Part shown: in pieces, positions 1 to 6,390 of the stretch
Numbering within the stretch: position 1 is the first letter of the stretch
Layout of the letters: the number at the start of each line of letters is the position of its first letter
DNA from: Pseudomonadota bacterium
Lineage (GTDB): Bacteria; Pseudomonadota; Gammaproteobacteria; Enterobacterales; Enterobacteriaceae
Reading direction: 5' to 3'
DNA: 16,364 nucleotides
Assembly: GCA_023454395.1 (NCBI GenBank)
Contig: JAEYFY010000290.1
Span: forward strand, 1-16,364
Notes under the pieces: generated by a model
Told to the model about the DNA's origin: nothing
The model's input: the letters and a program-made list of their open reading frames with translations, nothing else
Database searches by the model: none
Translations under genes and position numbers: made by a program

Positions 1-6
1 GACAAC

Positions 7-858
7 ATGAAGCAGTATCTGGCATTGTGTCAACGCATTATCGATGAAGGGCAATGGATTGATAATAAACGGACAGGAACCCGTTGTTTAACGGTGATTA
101 ATGCCGATCTGGAATATGATGTTGCGAGTAATCAATTTCCGCTAATAACAACACGAAAAAGTTTTTATAAAGCGGCCATTGCAGAACTGTTAGGGTATTT
201 ACGTGGCTATGACAATGCCGCTCAATTTCGTGACATTGGCTGTAATACATGGAATGCCAATGCAAATGAAAACGACGCATGGTTGAACAATCCTCATCGT
301 AAAGGTGAAGACGATATGGGGCGTGTATATGGCGTTCAAGGACGCCAATGGCAACGCCCTGATGGTTCTCATTTTGATCAACTGCGTAAAGTGGTAGATA
401 ACCTGACTAAAGGTATCGATGATCGTGGTGAGATCGTAACGTTCTATAATCCGGGTGAAACGGAGCTGGGATGTTTACGCCCTTGCATGCATACACACAC
501 CTTTTCATTAGTCGGTGATACGCTTTATTTAACCTCTTATCAGCGCAGCTGTGATGTACCACTAGGTTTGAACTTTAACCAAATTCAGTGCTTTGTTTTA
601 TTAGCGCTGGTGGCTCAAATTACAGGGCATAAGCCGGGTAAAGCATTTCATAAGATAATTAATGCACATATCTATGAAAATCAATTACCTCTAATGCGTG
701 ATGTGCAGTTAAAAAGAGAGCCATTGCCGTTACCAACATTACATATCAATCCAAAGATAAAAACGTTGGAAGATATCGAAACATGGGTAACAACGGATGA
801 TTTTACTGTTGAAGGTTATCAATGCCATGAAGCGATAAAATATCCATTTACGGTTTGA
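7..858 (+). CDS. thyA: Thymidylate synthase, long (283-residue) class
   Basis: This cytosolic homodimeric enzyme converts dUMP to dTMP, using 5,10-methylenetetrahydrofolate as both methyl donor and reductant. Visible landmarks are the dUMP phosphate-binding arginine R22 (KRTGT), E60, W82, Y108 in RVYG, the catalytic nucleophile C160 in LRPCMHTH, the YQRSCD signature at 178-183, N191, and H221/Y223 in AHIYENQ. All key residues align with E. coli ThyA. The protein is 283 residues against 264 in E. coli; the extra residues lie mainly between W82 and Y108 and before the catalytic Cys. In this it resembles, from memory, the Vibrio/Shewanella type of ThyA rather than the E. coli type. The start is only six bases from the window edge, so its ribosome binding site cannot be seen. 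In relatives lgt lies just upstream. A strong hairpin terminator follows the stop. The identification is secure; the class assignment rests on remembered sequences. Confidence 0.97.
   Translation: MKQYLALCQRIIDEGQWIDNKRTGTRCLTVINADLEYDVASNQFPLITTRKSFYKAAIAELLGYLRGYDNAAQFRDIGCNTWNANANENDAWLNNPHRKGEDDMGRVYGVQGRQWQRPDGSHFDQLRKVVDNLTKGIDDRGEIVTFYNPGETELGCLRPCMHTHTFSLVGDTLYLTSYQRSCDVPLGLNFNQIQCFVLLALVAQITGHKPGKAFHKIINAHIYENQLPLMRDVQLKREPLPLPTLHINPKIKTLEDIETWVTTDDFTVEGYQCHEAIKYPFTV
606..613 (+). other. Chi octamer (GCTGGTGG) inside thyA
   Basis: The exact E. coli Chi sequence GCTGGTGG lies on the plus strand within thyA (codons for ALVA). In E. coli, RecBCD entering from the right and moving leftward would recognise Chi in this orientation. 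Whether this organism's RecBCD uses the same octamer is inferred from conservation of the RecC channel, not shown here. Confidence 0.6.
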
Positions 859-874
859 TTTTCCTTTGTGTTTT

Positions 875-909
875 AAAGCCTCTGTTTAGTGATAAACAGG
901 GGCTTTTTT
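875..909 (+). terminator. Rho-independent terminator after thyA
   Basis: A 14-base-pair stem (875-888 with 893-906) contains a single G-T wobble at 881/900, closes on a GTGA tetraloop, and runs into a T tract ending at 909. It starts 16 bases after the thyA stop, so it should end the thyA transcript and separate it from the pseudopilin genes. The A-run on the left arm is short, so function on the minus strand is less likely. Confidence 0.93.
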
Positions 910-953
910 ATTTCTATGACCCTTTTTCGTGTTTATTCTGAAAATACGGTTAT

Positions 954-969
954 TGCGTTGTTGTTCGAA
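954..969 (+). promoter_or_regulatory. Candidate CRP-S (Sxy-dependent CRP) site upstream of ppdA
   Basis: TGCGT-N6-TCGAA matches the CRP-S consensus TGCGA-N6-TCGCA at 4 of 5 bases in each half, with the exact 6-base spacer and A/T-rich flanks. CRP-S sites differ from ordinary CRP sites (TGTGA-N6-TCACA) by C at the third... position of the core and need the coactivator Sxy/TfoX. In E. coli the ppdA operon is, as I recall, part of the Sxy/CRP-S regulon, which makes the position meaningful. The centre is 80 bases before the ppdA start codon. A weak possible -10 (TTAGAT, 994-999) lies downstream at roughly class II distance, but the fit is imperfect. This is a sequence match plus analogy only. Confidence 0.45.
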
Positions 970-1030
970 AAAAGCACTTTCCTTTATTTACCGTTAGATG
1001 TTTTGTCTGCATTCTCTCAGTAGGTTAAAA

Positions 1031-1036
1031 AGGAGG
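1031..1036 (+). promoter_or_regulatory. Strong Shine-Dalgarno of ppdA
   Basis: AGGAGG lies 5 bases before the ATG at 1042. It is the strongest ribosome binding site in the pseudopilin cluster and fixes the ppdA start at this ATG rather than at the in-frame ATG four codons later. Confidence 0.85.
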
Positions 1037-1041
1037 AATAA

Positions 1042-1551
1042 ATGAACAATAACATGGATATAAGCCTAAGTAGGGCGCATCAGCAAGAGAGCGAATTTGG
1101 AATAAGCCTACTTGAAATGCTTATTGTCATGATAATCGCCTCGATTTTAAGCTACTTATCAATCACCACCTATCAGCAATTTACTCACCAACGTCAATTG
1201 ATACATAGTGTACGTGAAACGATTGCTTTTCTTTCTTATCAGCGACAACAAGCGCTATTGTTTAATATAAAAATTAAAATATCGTTTCATTTATCGCCCA
1301 GTAATAAACTCATCGCGATCCCTTTACCTCTACAGCATTTACCTGAAAAACAAACTATTTTTCAATTAGCTTCTGGTGTTCAACTTAAGCAATCAACAGT
1401 TTCAAATTTTACGTTTGGAGGGACTCGTCAAACCTTAAGACCAATGAGTTTTGTGCTTCAAAGTTCAGAGGGTGAAGTGAAAATTGTGATTTCATCTTTA
1501 GGTAGAATAAGAGCATGTAGCCAGAAAATTAAGGTATTCTCGCCATGTTAA
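1042..1551 (+). CDS. ppdA: Prepilin-type N-terminal cleavage protein PpdA (GspH/FimT-like minor pseudopilin)
   Basis: This is a probable inner-membrane type IV pilin-like protein, processed by prepilin peptidase. The 20-residue leader ends in EFG; cleavage is expected between G20 and I21, giving a mature N terminus ISLLEML with the conserved Glu at mature position 5 (E25). A hydrophobic helix spans about 21-42. The C-terminal part has the GspH/FimT-like pattern TFGGTRQTLRP (124-134) and SSLGRIRAC (151-159), with C159 and C169 able to form a disulfide; E. coli PpdA ends in a very similar way. Length is 169 against about 156 in E. coli. It is the first gene of a four-gene run (ppdA-ppdB-ygdB-ppdC) and has the best ribosome binding site. 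The cluster is associated with DNA-uptake-type pili in relatives; a direct function for PpdA has not, to my knowledge, been shown in enteric bacteria. The gene is markedly AT-rich. Confidence 0.88.
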   Translation: MNNNMDISLSRAHQQESEFGISLLEMLIVMIIASILSYLSITTYQQFTHQRQLIHSVRETIAFLSYQRQQALLFNIKIKISFHLSPSNKLIAIPLPLQHLPEKQTIFQLASGVQLKQSTVSNFTFGGTRQTLRPMSFVLQSSEGEVKIVISSLGRIRACSQKIKVFSPC

Positions 1552-2189
1552 AGCGGTCAATATTTTCATTTTCATCTGGCATGATGTTGATGGAATGCCT
1601 CTTTGCTATCGCGATAAGTGGGATTTTATTTCTATCTATCAGTCGGGCTTTTCCTCAAATAATGAACACATTGATCCATTCTTACCAACAGCATCAATTA
1701 GATATCTTTTTAAGAGAAAGGTTATTGGTACTAGAAACACAACTAAGGCGAACGGGGTATTGTCACGGTGATTGCGCCAATGTATCGCAGTCAAAAGCGT
1801 TGCATATTTCACCATTAAAAATAGGACAGTATTCTTATCAAGAAAAAAATAGCTGCATTATTTTTGCTTATGACGTAAATGGCAATGGTCGATGGGATGC
1901 TTCTTCTTCAAAAGAAAGTGATTATTTTGGATATCGTCTTAAAAATGGACAACTAGAGCAATTAAGAGGAGTAAAAAATTGTACTTCTTCAGGATGGCAA
2001 CGATTTTTCGAAAGTCATGAGATTGAAGTGACTGAATTTATTTTACACCCTTATTCAAGGCAACATCTTATCAACGAGAAACCATTTTTTTATCTTTCGG
2101 TTTCTTTAAAATTTCATTTAAAACAATCCCCTGCTATCAAATTGCATTATAAGAATGACATTCGGTTAAGGAATGTGACCAGGTTATGA
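1545..2189 (+). CDS. ppdB: Prepilin-type pseudopilin PpdB (GspJ/PilW-like)
   Basis: This is the second pseudopilin of the cluster. The N terminus shows a short leader ending SSG, predicted cleavage between G12 and M13, and mature MMLMECLF with Glu at position 5 (E17), then a hydrophobic helix to about residue 35. The body matches E. coli PpdB closely: RRTGYCHGDC (68-77), a DVNGNGRWD segment (110-118), KESDYFGYRLK (123-133) and LEQLRGVKNC (137-146). Cysteines 73, 77, 104 and 146 may form disulfides in the periplasm. DVNGNGRWD resembles a calcium-binding DxNxNGxxD loop. At 214 residues it is longer than E. coli PpdB (about 187), partly through extra C-terminal sequence. It overlaps the end of ppdA by 7 bases with only a weak AAGG (1531-1534) upstream, so translation is probably coupled. 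Likely role: minor subunit priming a type IV or DNA-uptake pilus. Confidence 0.87.
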   Translation: MLKRSIFSFSSGMMLMECLFAIAISGILFLSISRAFPQIMNTLIHSYQQHQLDIFLRERLLVLETQLRRTGYCHGDCANVSQSKALHISPLKIGQYSYQEKNSCIIFAYDVNGNGRWDASSSKESDYFGYRLKNGQLEQLRGVKNCTSSGWQRFFESHEIEVTEFILHPYSRQHLINEKPFFYLSVSLKFHLKQSPAIKLHYKNDIRLRNVTRL

Positions 2190-2647
2190 GTATTAATACA
2201 ATTTTCAATAAAAATGAGCAAGGATTTGCAAGTTTACTTGTCGTAATAGGGTTTATTGTTATGAGTTTATCGGCACTTGGAAATTTTGCTTATCATTACA
2301 GACAGTCTCAACAAATAGTGATGCAAGAGTTACAAGCTCGACAGGCTTTTTTATTTGCTGAATCTGCCTTGGTGTGGGGAATAAAACAGAATTGGGGAAT
2401 TTTATCGCCACAGCTAAATAAATGGCAATGCCGTTATTTTCATGCAAATCCTAAAATAAAAAGCTGTTTATTTTTGATTTCGTTAGAAAAGGGTTTGTTG
2501 CAAGGACAGGCAGAAAGTGTAAATGGTTATAAAATATATCATTATCAATGGGTTGATTTTTTGAAGGACAAAAATAAATCCATTGTTGCACATCCAAATG
2601 GATGGCTAGATTATTGCCCCTTAGTGCATAAGGAGTGTGTATTATAG
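2186..2647 (+). CDS. ygdB: YgdB family (DUF2509) pseudopilin-like protein
   Basis: This small membrane-anchored protein contains two stretches that identify it with E. coli YgdB: SALVWG (60-65; SALAWG in E. coli) and GWLDYCPL (139-146; GWSDFCPL). The N terminus looks like a prepilin leader: NEQG with G13, then FASLLVV and a hydrophobic helix to about 35. The Glu normally at mature position 5 is Leu (L18). Four cysteines (82, 94, 144, 151) could give two disulfides. Gene position and layout suggest it occupies the PilX/GspK-like slot of a minor pilin set; that is inference. The ATG overlaps the ppdB stop as ATGA, so translation is coupled. Length is 153 against about 135 in E. coli, and the gene is strongly AT-rich. 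Confidence 0.85.
   Translation: MSINTIFNKNEQGFASLLVVIGFIVMSLSALGNFAYHYRQSQQIVMQELQARQAFLFAESALVWGIKQNWGILSPQLNKWQCRYFHANPKIKSCLFLISLEKGLLQGQAESVNGYKIYHYQWVDFLKDKNKSIVAHPNGWLDYCPLVHKECVL
2629..2646 (+). promoter_or_regulatory. Ribosome binding site of ppdC with no well-placed canonical start codon
   Basis: TAAGGAG (2629-2635) is a good Shine-Dalgarno inside the end of ygdB. The only canonical in-frame start, GTG at 2635, shares its G with this site and so cannot be read from it. At usable spacing in frame stand ATT (2641, 5 bases after the site) and ATA (2644, 8 bases). Initiation at ATT is the more plausible reading, with coupling from ygdB as an alternative. The biology is inferred; the bases are plain. 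Confidence 0.5.
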
Positions 2648-2976
2648 ATAATATTCAAAATAAATCAGAAAGTGGCTCTATTTTACTTAACGCAATGTTT
2701 ATATTGCTGTTTTTTAATATTAGTTTTGTCGCTATTATAGGGTATAGTCAATCATTAAAAGCTGACTTTCAGCAGTTAATTCAAATTCAACAAGCAGGGC
2801 AGGAACTTTTTGTTTTATTTGAACAAATGTCCGATAAATCCCCTGATTATTTCGCATCTAACCCTAAAATAATGACGCGTTCACTTTTACAGTCTGAAGG
2901 TTGTCAGCAAATAGAAGGTTATGTTGCCAATAATGTATTACCCGAAATAAAGCTGTATTACTGGTCATGCTATTAA
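2635..2976 (+). CDS. ppdC: Prepilin-type pseudopilin PpdC (GspI/PilV-like)
   Basis: This is the fourth and shortest pseudopilin-like gene. The leader ends SESG, with predicted cleavage between G14 and S15 (numbered from the GTG). It is followed by SILLNAMFILLFFNISFVA, a hydrophobic helix to about residue 36. Mature position 5, normally Glu, is Asn (N19). Two C-terminal cysteines, C90 (SEGCQQ) and C112 (YWSCY), match the spacing pattern of E. coli PpdC, which is about 107 residues. The listed start is the GTG at 2635, but it overlaps its own Shine-Dalgarno; ATT at 2641 would give a 111-residue product and may be the true start. The gene overlaps ygdB by 13 bases and stops 15 bases before recC with no terminator. 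Family assignment rests mainly on position and N-terminal architecture, because the body is poorly conserved. Confidence 0.75.
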   Translation: MCIIDNIQNKSESGSILLNAMFILLFFNISFVAIIGYSQSLKADFQQLIQIQQAGQELFVLFEQMSDKSPDYFASNPKIMTRSLLQSEGCQQIEGYVANNVLPEIKLYYWSCY

Positions 2977-2991
2977 TAAGATGAGGATCTG

Positions 2992-5900
2992 ATGTTTCAT
3001 ATATATCACTCAAATCAGTTGTCATTGCTAAAGTCACTTATGGTGCACTTTATGCAGACCAGACCACTTTCTTCTCCTTTTGAACAAGAAGTGATCCTTG
3101 TACAAAGCCCCGGAATGTCTCAGTGGCTGCAAATCCAGCTTGCCGAAAGTTTGGGTATTGCTGCTAATATCCGTTACCCATTACCAGCAACTTTTATTTG
3201 GGAGATGTTTACTCGGGTATTATCAGGTATACCTAAAGAAAGCGCTTTTTCTAAAGATGCCATGACATGGAAATTAATGGCATTGCTGCCTGAATTTTTG
3301 CCTCATGAAGAATTTAAACCCTTACTGCATTACCTTGATGATGATGAAGATAAACGTAAACTTCATCAGTTAGCAGGGCGTGTAGCTGACTTATTTGACC
3401 AATATTTAGTTTATCGTTCAGATTGGTTAGCTTCGTGGGAAAAAGATGAGCTAATCGAGGGGTTGAGTGAAAACCAACACTGGCAAAAAATATTGTGGGT
3501 GGCATTACAGCAATACACAAAAGATCTTAATCAACCTCAATGGCACCGTTCTAATCTTTATCAGCAATTTATTTCGACATTGAATAATGCAAAAGAAGGG
3601 GAGCTTCAACACTGTTTTCCACCCCGTATTTTTATTTGTGGGATTTCAGCGCTACCTCAAGTTTATTTACAGGCATTACAAGCGATAGGGCGTCATACCG
3701 AGATTTATTTACTCTTTACCAATCCTTGCCGTTACTATTGGGGAGATATTCAAGATCCTAAATTTCTCTCTCGTCTTAATAGCAGAAAACCACGCCATTA
3801 TAAGCAATTACATGAATTACCATGGTTTAAAGACGAAAAAAATGCGTCTTCGTTATTTAATGATGATGGCGAGCAAAATATCGGTAATCCGCTATTAGCG
3901 TCATGGGGAAAATTGGGTAAAGATAATCTTTATTTCCTCTCTGAACTTGAATATACCGATGTGTTAGATGCGTTTGTTGAGATCCCAAGAGATAACTTAC
4001 TTCATCAATTACAAGCGGATATCCTTGATTTAGAAGATTTTTCACAATTAGGTACAACACTTGAAACTTATGTATGTAGTGACAATAAACGAGTCATTTC
4101 GCCAGATGATCACTCACTGACTTTTCATGCCAGCCATAGCCCACAGCGCGAAGTGGAAGTGTTACAAGATCAATTGCTGCATTTGCTAGAGCAAGATCCT
4201 GAATTATTACCGCGTGATATTATCGTGATGGTTGCGGATATCGATAGCTATACACCTTATATTCAAGCTGTGTTTGGTAATGCGCCTTCAGAACGTTATC
4301 TTCCCTTTGCTATTTCAGATAGAAAAGCTCGTCAAGCGCACCCTGTATTACAGGCTTTTATTACATTGCTAGAGCTTCCTCAAAGTCGTTTTACTGCCGA
4401 ACAAGTATTGGCACTACTTGAAGTACCTGCTTTAGCAGGGCATTTTTCTATTTTTGAAAATGAACTAAAGCTACTACGTCGTTGGGTTGATGAGTCAGGC
4501 ATACGCTGGGGATTAGATGATGAGAATGTGGCTTCATTTTTATTACCAATCACGGGCAAAAATACATGGGAATTTGGCTTACTGCGCATGTTGCTTGGCT
4601 ATGCGATGGAAAGCGAAAATGGTCCTTGGAAAGGTGTGCTTCCTTACGATGAATCCAGTGGATTAGTTGCGGAGCTTGCAGGGCATCTCGCTGATTTTCT
4701 TTATACATTAAGTGATTGGCGTACACGTTTGAGCGAAACGCGTTCATTAGAAGCATGGCTAGAAGTTGGACAACAATTAGTTGATGCCTTTTTTGAGTCT
4801 GATGAAGAAACGGAATTAGTGTTAGCGCTTATTATCCAACAATGGCAAAAAGTGATTGAAAATGGATTGAAAGCGCAATATCAAAATGAAATTCCGCTAG
4901 TCCTTATTCGTGATGAATTAACAGTACGGTTCGATGATGAAAAAATCAGTCAGCGTTTTTTAGCCGGTAGCGTTAATTTCTGTACATTAATGCCTATGCG
5001 CTCCATTCCTTTTAAAGCAGTGTGTTTATTAGGTATGAACGATGGTATTTATCCTCGTAATATTCAGCCACTAGGGTTTGATTTAATGGCAGAAAAACGC
5101 CGTCGTGGTGATAGAAAACGTCGTGATGATGACCGCTATTTATTTCTTGAAGCACTTAGCTCAGCTGAAAAATACCTTTATGTCAGTTATATCGGAAAAT
5201 CGATACGTGATGATCGAGAATGTAATCCATCAGTCTTAATTAAAGAGTTACAAGATTATATTGGGCAAAATTTCCGTTTGCCGGAGGATGGTGAACTCAA
5301 TGTCGATGACAGCGCGACTCGTATAAATCAGCATTTATTAACACAACATAGCCGTGTTCCTTTTGCTCAAGAAAACTTCCGAATAGACGCTTCCTTCCGT
5401 TCTTATGCCTCTGAATGGTTGCCTGCGGCTAGTGGACAAGGTGAGGTTCATCAAAGTTTTACCGAGCCACTTAATGACGATGACACGATAGATAAAGTCT
5501 CTGTTGATGCGCTTGCACGTTTTTATCGACATCCTATTCGTGCATTCTTCCAACAAAGATTAAAAACAAACTTTGTTATCGAAGAAACAGAATTACCTGA
5601 AGAAGAGCCATTTGTGATAAATGCCCTTCAACGTTATCTATTGAATCAATGGTTATTAAAAGCATTGATTGATCAAACCTCAACAGAAGCTTTGTTTGAG
5701 CGTATCAAAGCCGCAGGACAACTTCCTGCTAGTGCATTTGGTCAAATTTATTGGGAGCAACAAATAGAAGAGTTACTTCCTTTAGCTGAAAAGATAAGAA
5801 GTGAACGATTAGCCACACATTCTGTCACATTAGAGCAAAGCTTTAGTGCAATGCCATTGATTGGTCGTTTAAATGAGGTACAAGCTGATGGTTTATTACG

Positions 5901-6375
5901 TTGGCGACCTGCCAGCTTAACAGCTAATGACTTATTGCAGCTGTGGATTGAGCACCTAGTTTATTGTTTAAAAGAGGGAACAGGCGAGAGCCGATTCTAC
6001 GGCAGAAAAGAGACTCAATGGTGTTTATTACCCGTTGATCCTGAAGTTGCCTATTCAACATTAGACAAGTTAATCAGTGACTATAAACAAGGGTTAAATA
6101 GCCCATTAGCGCTATTTGCGAAAAGTGGTTGGGCTTGGTTACAAGCTTGCTATGATAAAAAATCACAAGAGTTTTTACTTGATGATGAAGAGACCCTTGA
6201 AAAAGCAGAATTAGTACTGATGCAACATTTAACGGATAGCTATAATCGAGATGGTGAAATGAACGACATGTATGTTCAGCGTGCTTTCTCTCAATTAGAC
6301 GAGCCTTTTTTACAAACGGTCAAACAGACGGCATTAACCATATTTAAACCAATAATTCCATTTCTGAAAAAATAA
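2992..6375 (+). CDS. recC: Exodeoxyribonuclease V subunit gamma, RecC
   Basis: RecC is the Chi-recognition and strand-splitting subunit of cytosolic RecBCD, the helicase-nuclease that resects DNA double-strand ends and loads RecA. At 1127 residues it nearly equals E. coli RecC (1122) and is collinear with it. The N-terminal helicase-like domain lacks Walker motifs, as expected. Residues lining the Chi channel in E. coli are visible at identical positions: Q38, Q44, L64, W70, D133, L134, D136, Q137, R142 and R186. Position 40, Thr in E. coli, is Pro here. Highly conserved stretches include FICGISALPQVYLQALQA, LLFTNPCRYYWGD, MVADIDSY, LMPMRSIPFK and RGDRKRRDDDRYLFLEAL (705-722). The C-terminal nuclease-like fold is catalytically inactive in this family. 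A GAGGA (2983-2987) precedes the ATG. The gene sits 15 bases after ppdC and 15 bases before ptrA, so it is likely cotranscribed with both. Confidence 0.98.
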   Translation: MFHIYHSNQLSLLKSLMVHFMQTRPLSSPFEQEVILVQSPGMSQWLQIQLAESLGIAANIRYPLPATFIWEMFTRVLSGIPKESAFSKDAMTWKLMALLPEFLPHEEFKPLLHYLDDDEDKRKLHQLAGRVADLFDQYLVYRSDWLASWEKDELIEGLSENQHWQKILWVALQQYTKDLNQPQWHRSNLYQQFISTLNNAKEGELQHCFPPRIFICGISALPQVYLQALQAIGRHTEIYLLFTNPCRYYWGDIQDPKFLSRLNSRKPRHYKQLHELPWFKDEKNASSLFNDDGEQNIGNPLLASWGKLGKDNLYFLSELEYTDVLDAFVEIPRDNLLHQLQADILDLEDFSQLGTTLETYVCSDNKRVISPDDHSLTFHASHSPQREVEVLQDQLLHLLEQDPELLPRDIIVMVADIDSYTPYIQAVFGNAPSERYLPFAISDRKARQAHPVLQAFITLLELPQSRFTAEQVLALLEVPALAGHFSIFENELKLLRRWVDESGIRWGLDDENVASFLLPITGKNTWEFGLLRMLLGYAMESENGPWKGVLPYDESSGLVAELAGHLADFLYTLSDWRTRLSETRSLEAWLEVGQQLVDAFFESDEETELVLALIIQQWQKVIENGLKAQYQNEIPLVLIRDELTVRFDDEKISQRFLAGSVNFCTLMPMRSIPFKAVCLLGMNDGIYPRNIQPLGFDLMAEKRRRGDRKRRDDDRYLFLEALSSAEKYLYVSYIGKSIRDDRECNPSVLIKELQDYIGQNFRLPEDGELNVDDSATRINQHLLTQHSRVPFAQENFRIDASFRSYASEWLPAASGQGEVHQSFTEPLNDDDTIDKVSVDALARFYRHPIRAFFQQRLKTNFVIEETELPEEEPFVINALQRYLLNQWLLKALIDQTSTEALFERIKAAGQLPASAFGQIYWEQQIEELLPLAEKIRSERLATHSVTLEQSFSAMPLIGRLNEVQADGLLRWRPASLTANDLLQLWIEHLVYCLKEGTGESRFYGRKETQWCLLPVDPEVAYSTLDKLISDYKQGLNSPLALFAKSGWAWLQACYDKKSQEFLLDDEETLEKAELVLMQHLTDSYNRDGEMNDMYVQRAFSQLDEPFLQTVKQTALTIFKPIIPFLKK

Positions 6376-6390
6376 GGGAGCTCATATCAG

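Noticed and set aside
2901..2952. Possible recC promoter within ppdC (TTGTCA at 2901 or TTGCCA at 2924)
   Set aside because: Neither hexamer has a -10 better than 3 of 6 at 16-18 base spacing. In such AT-rich DNA these matches are expected by chance.
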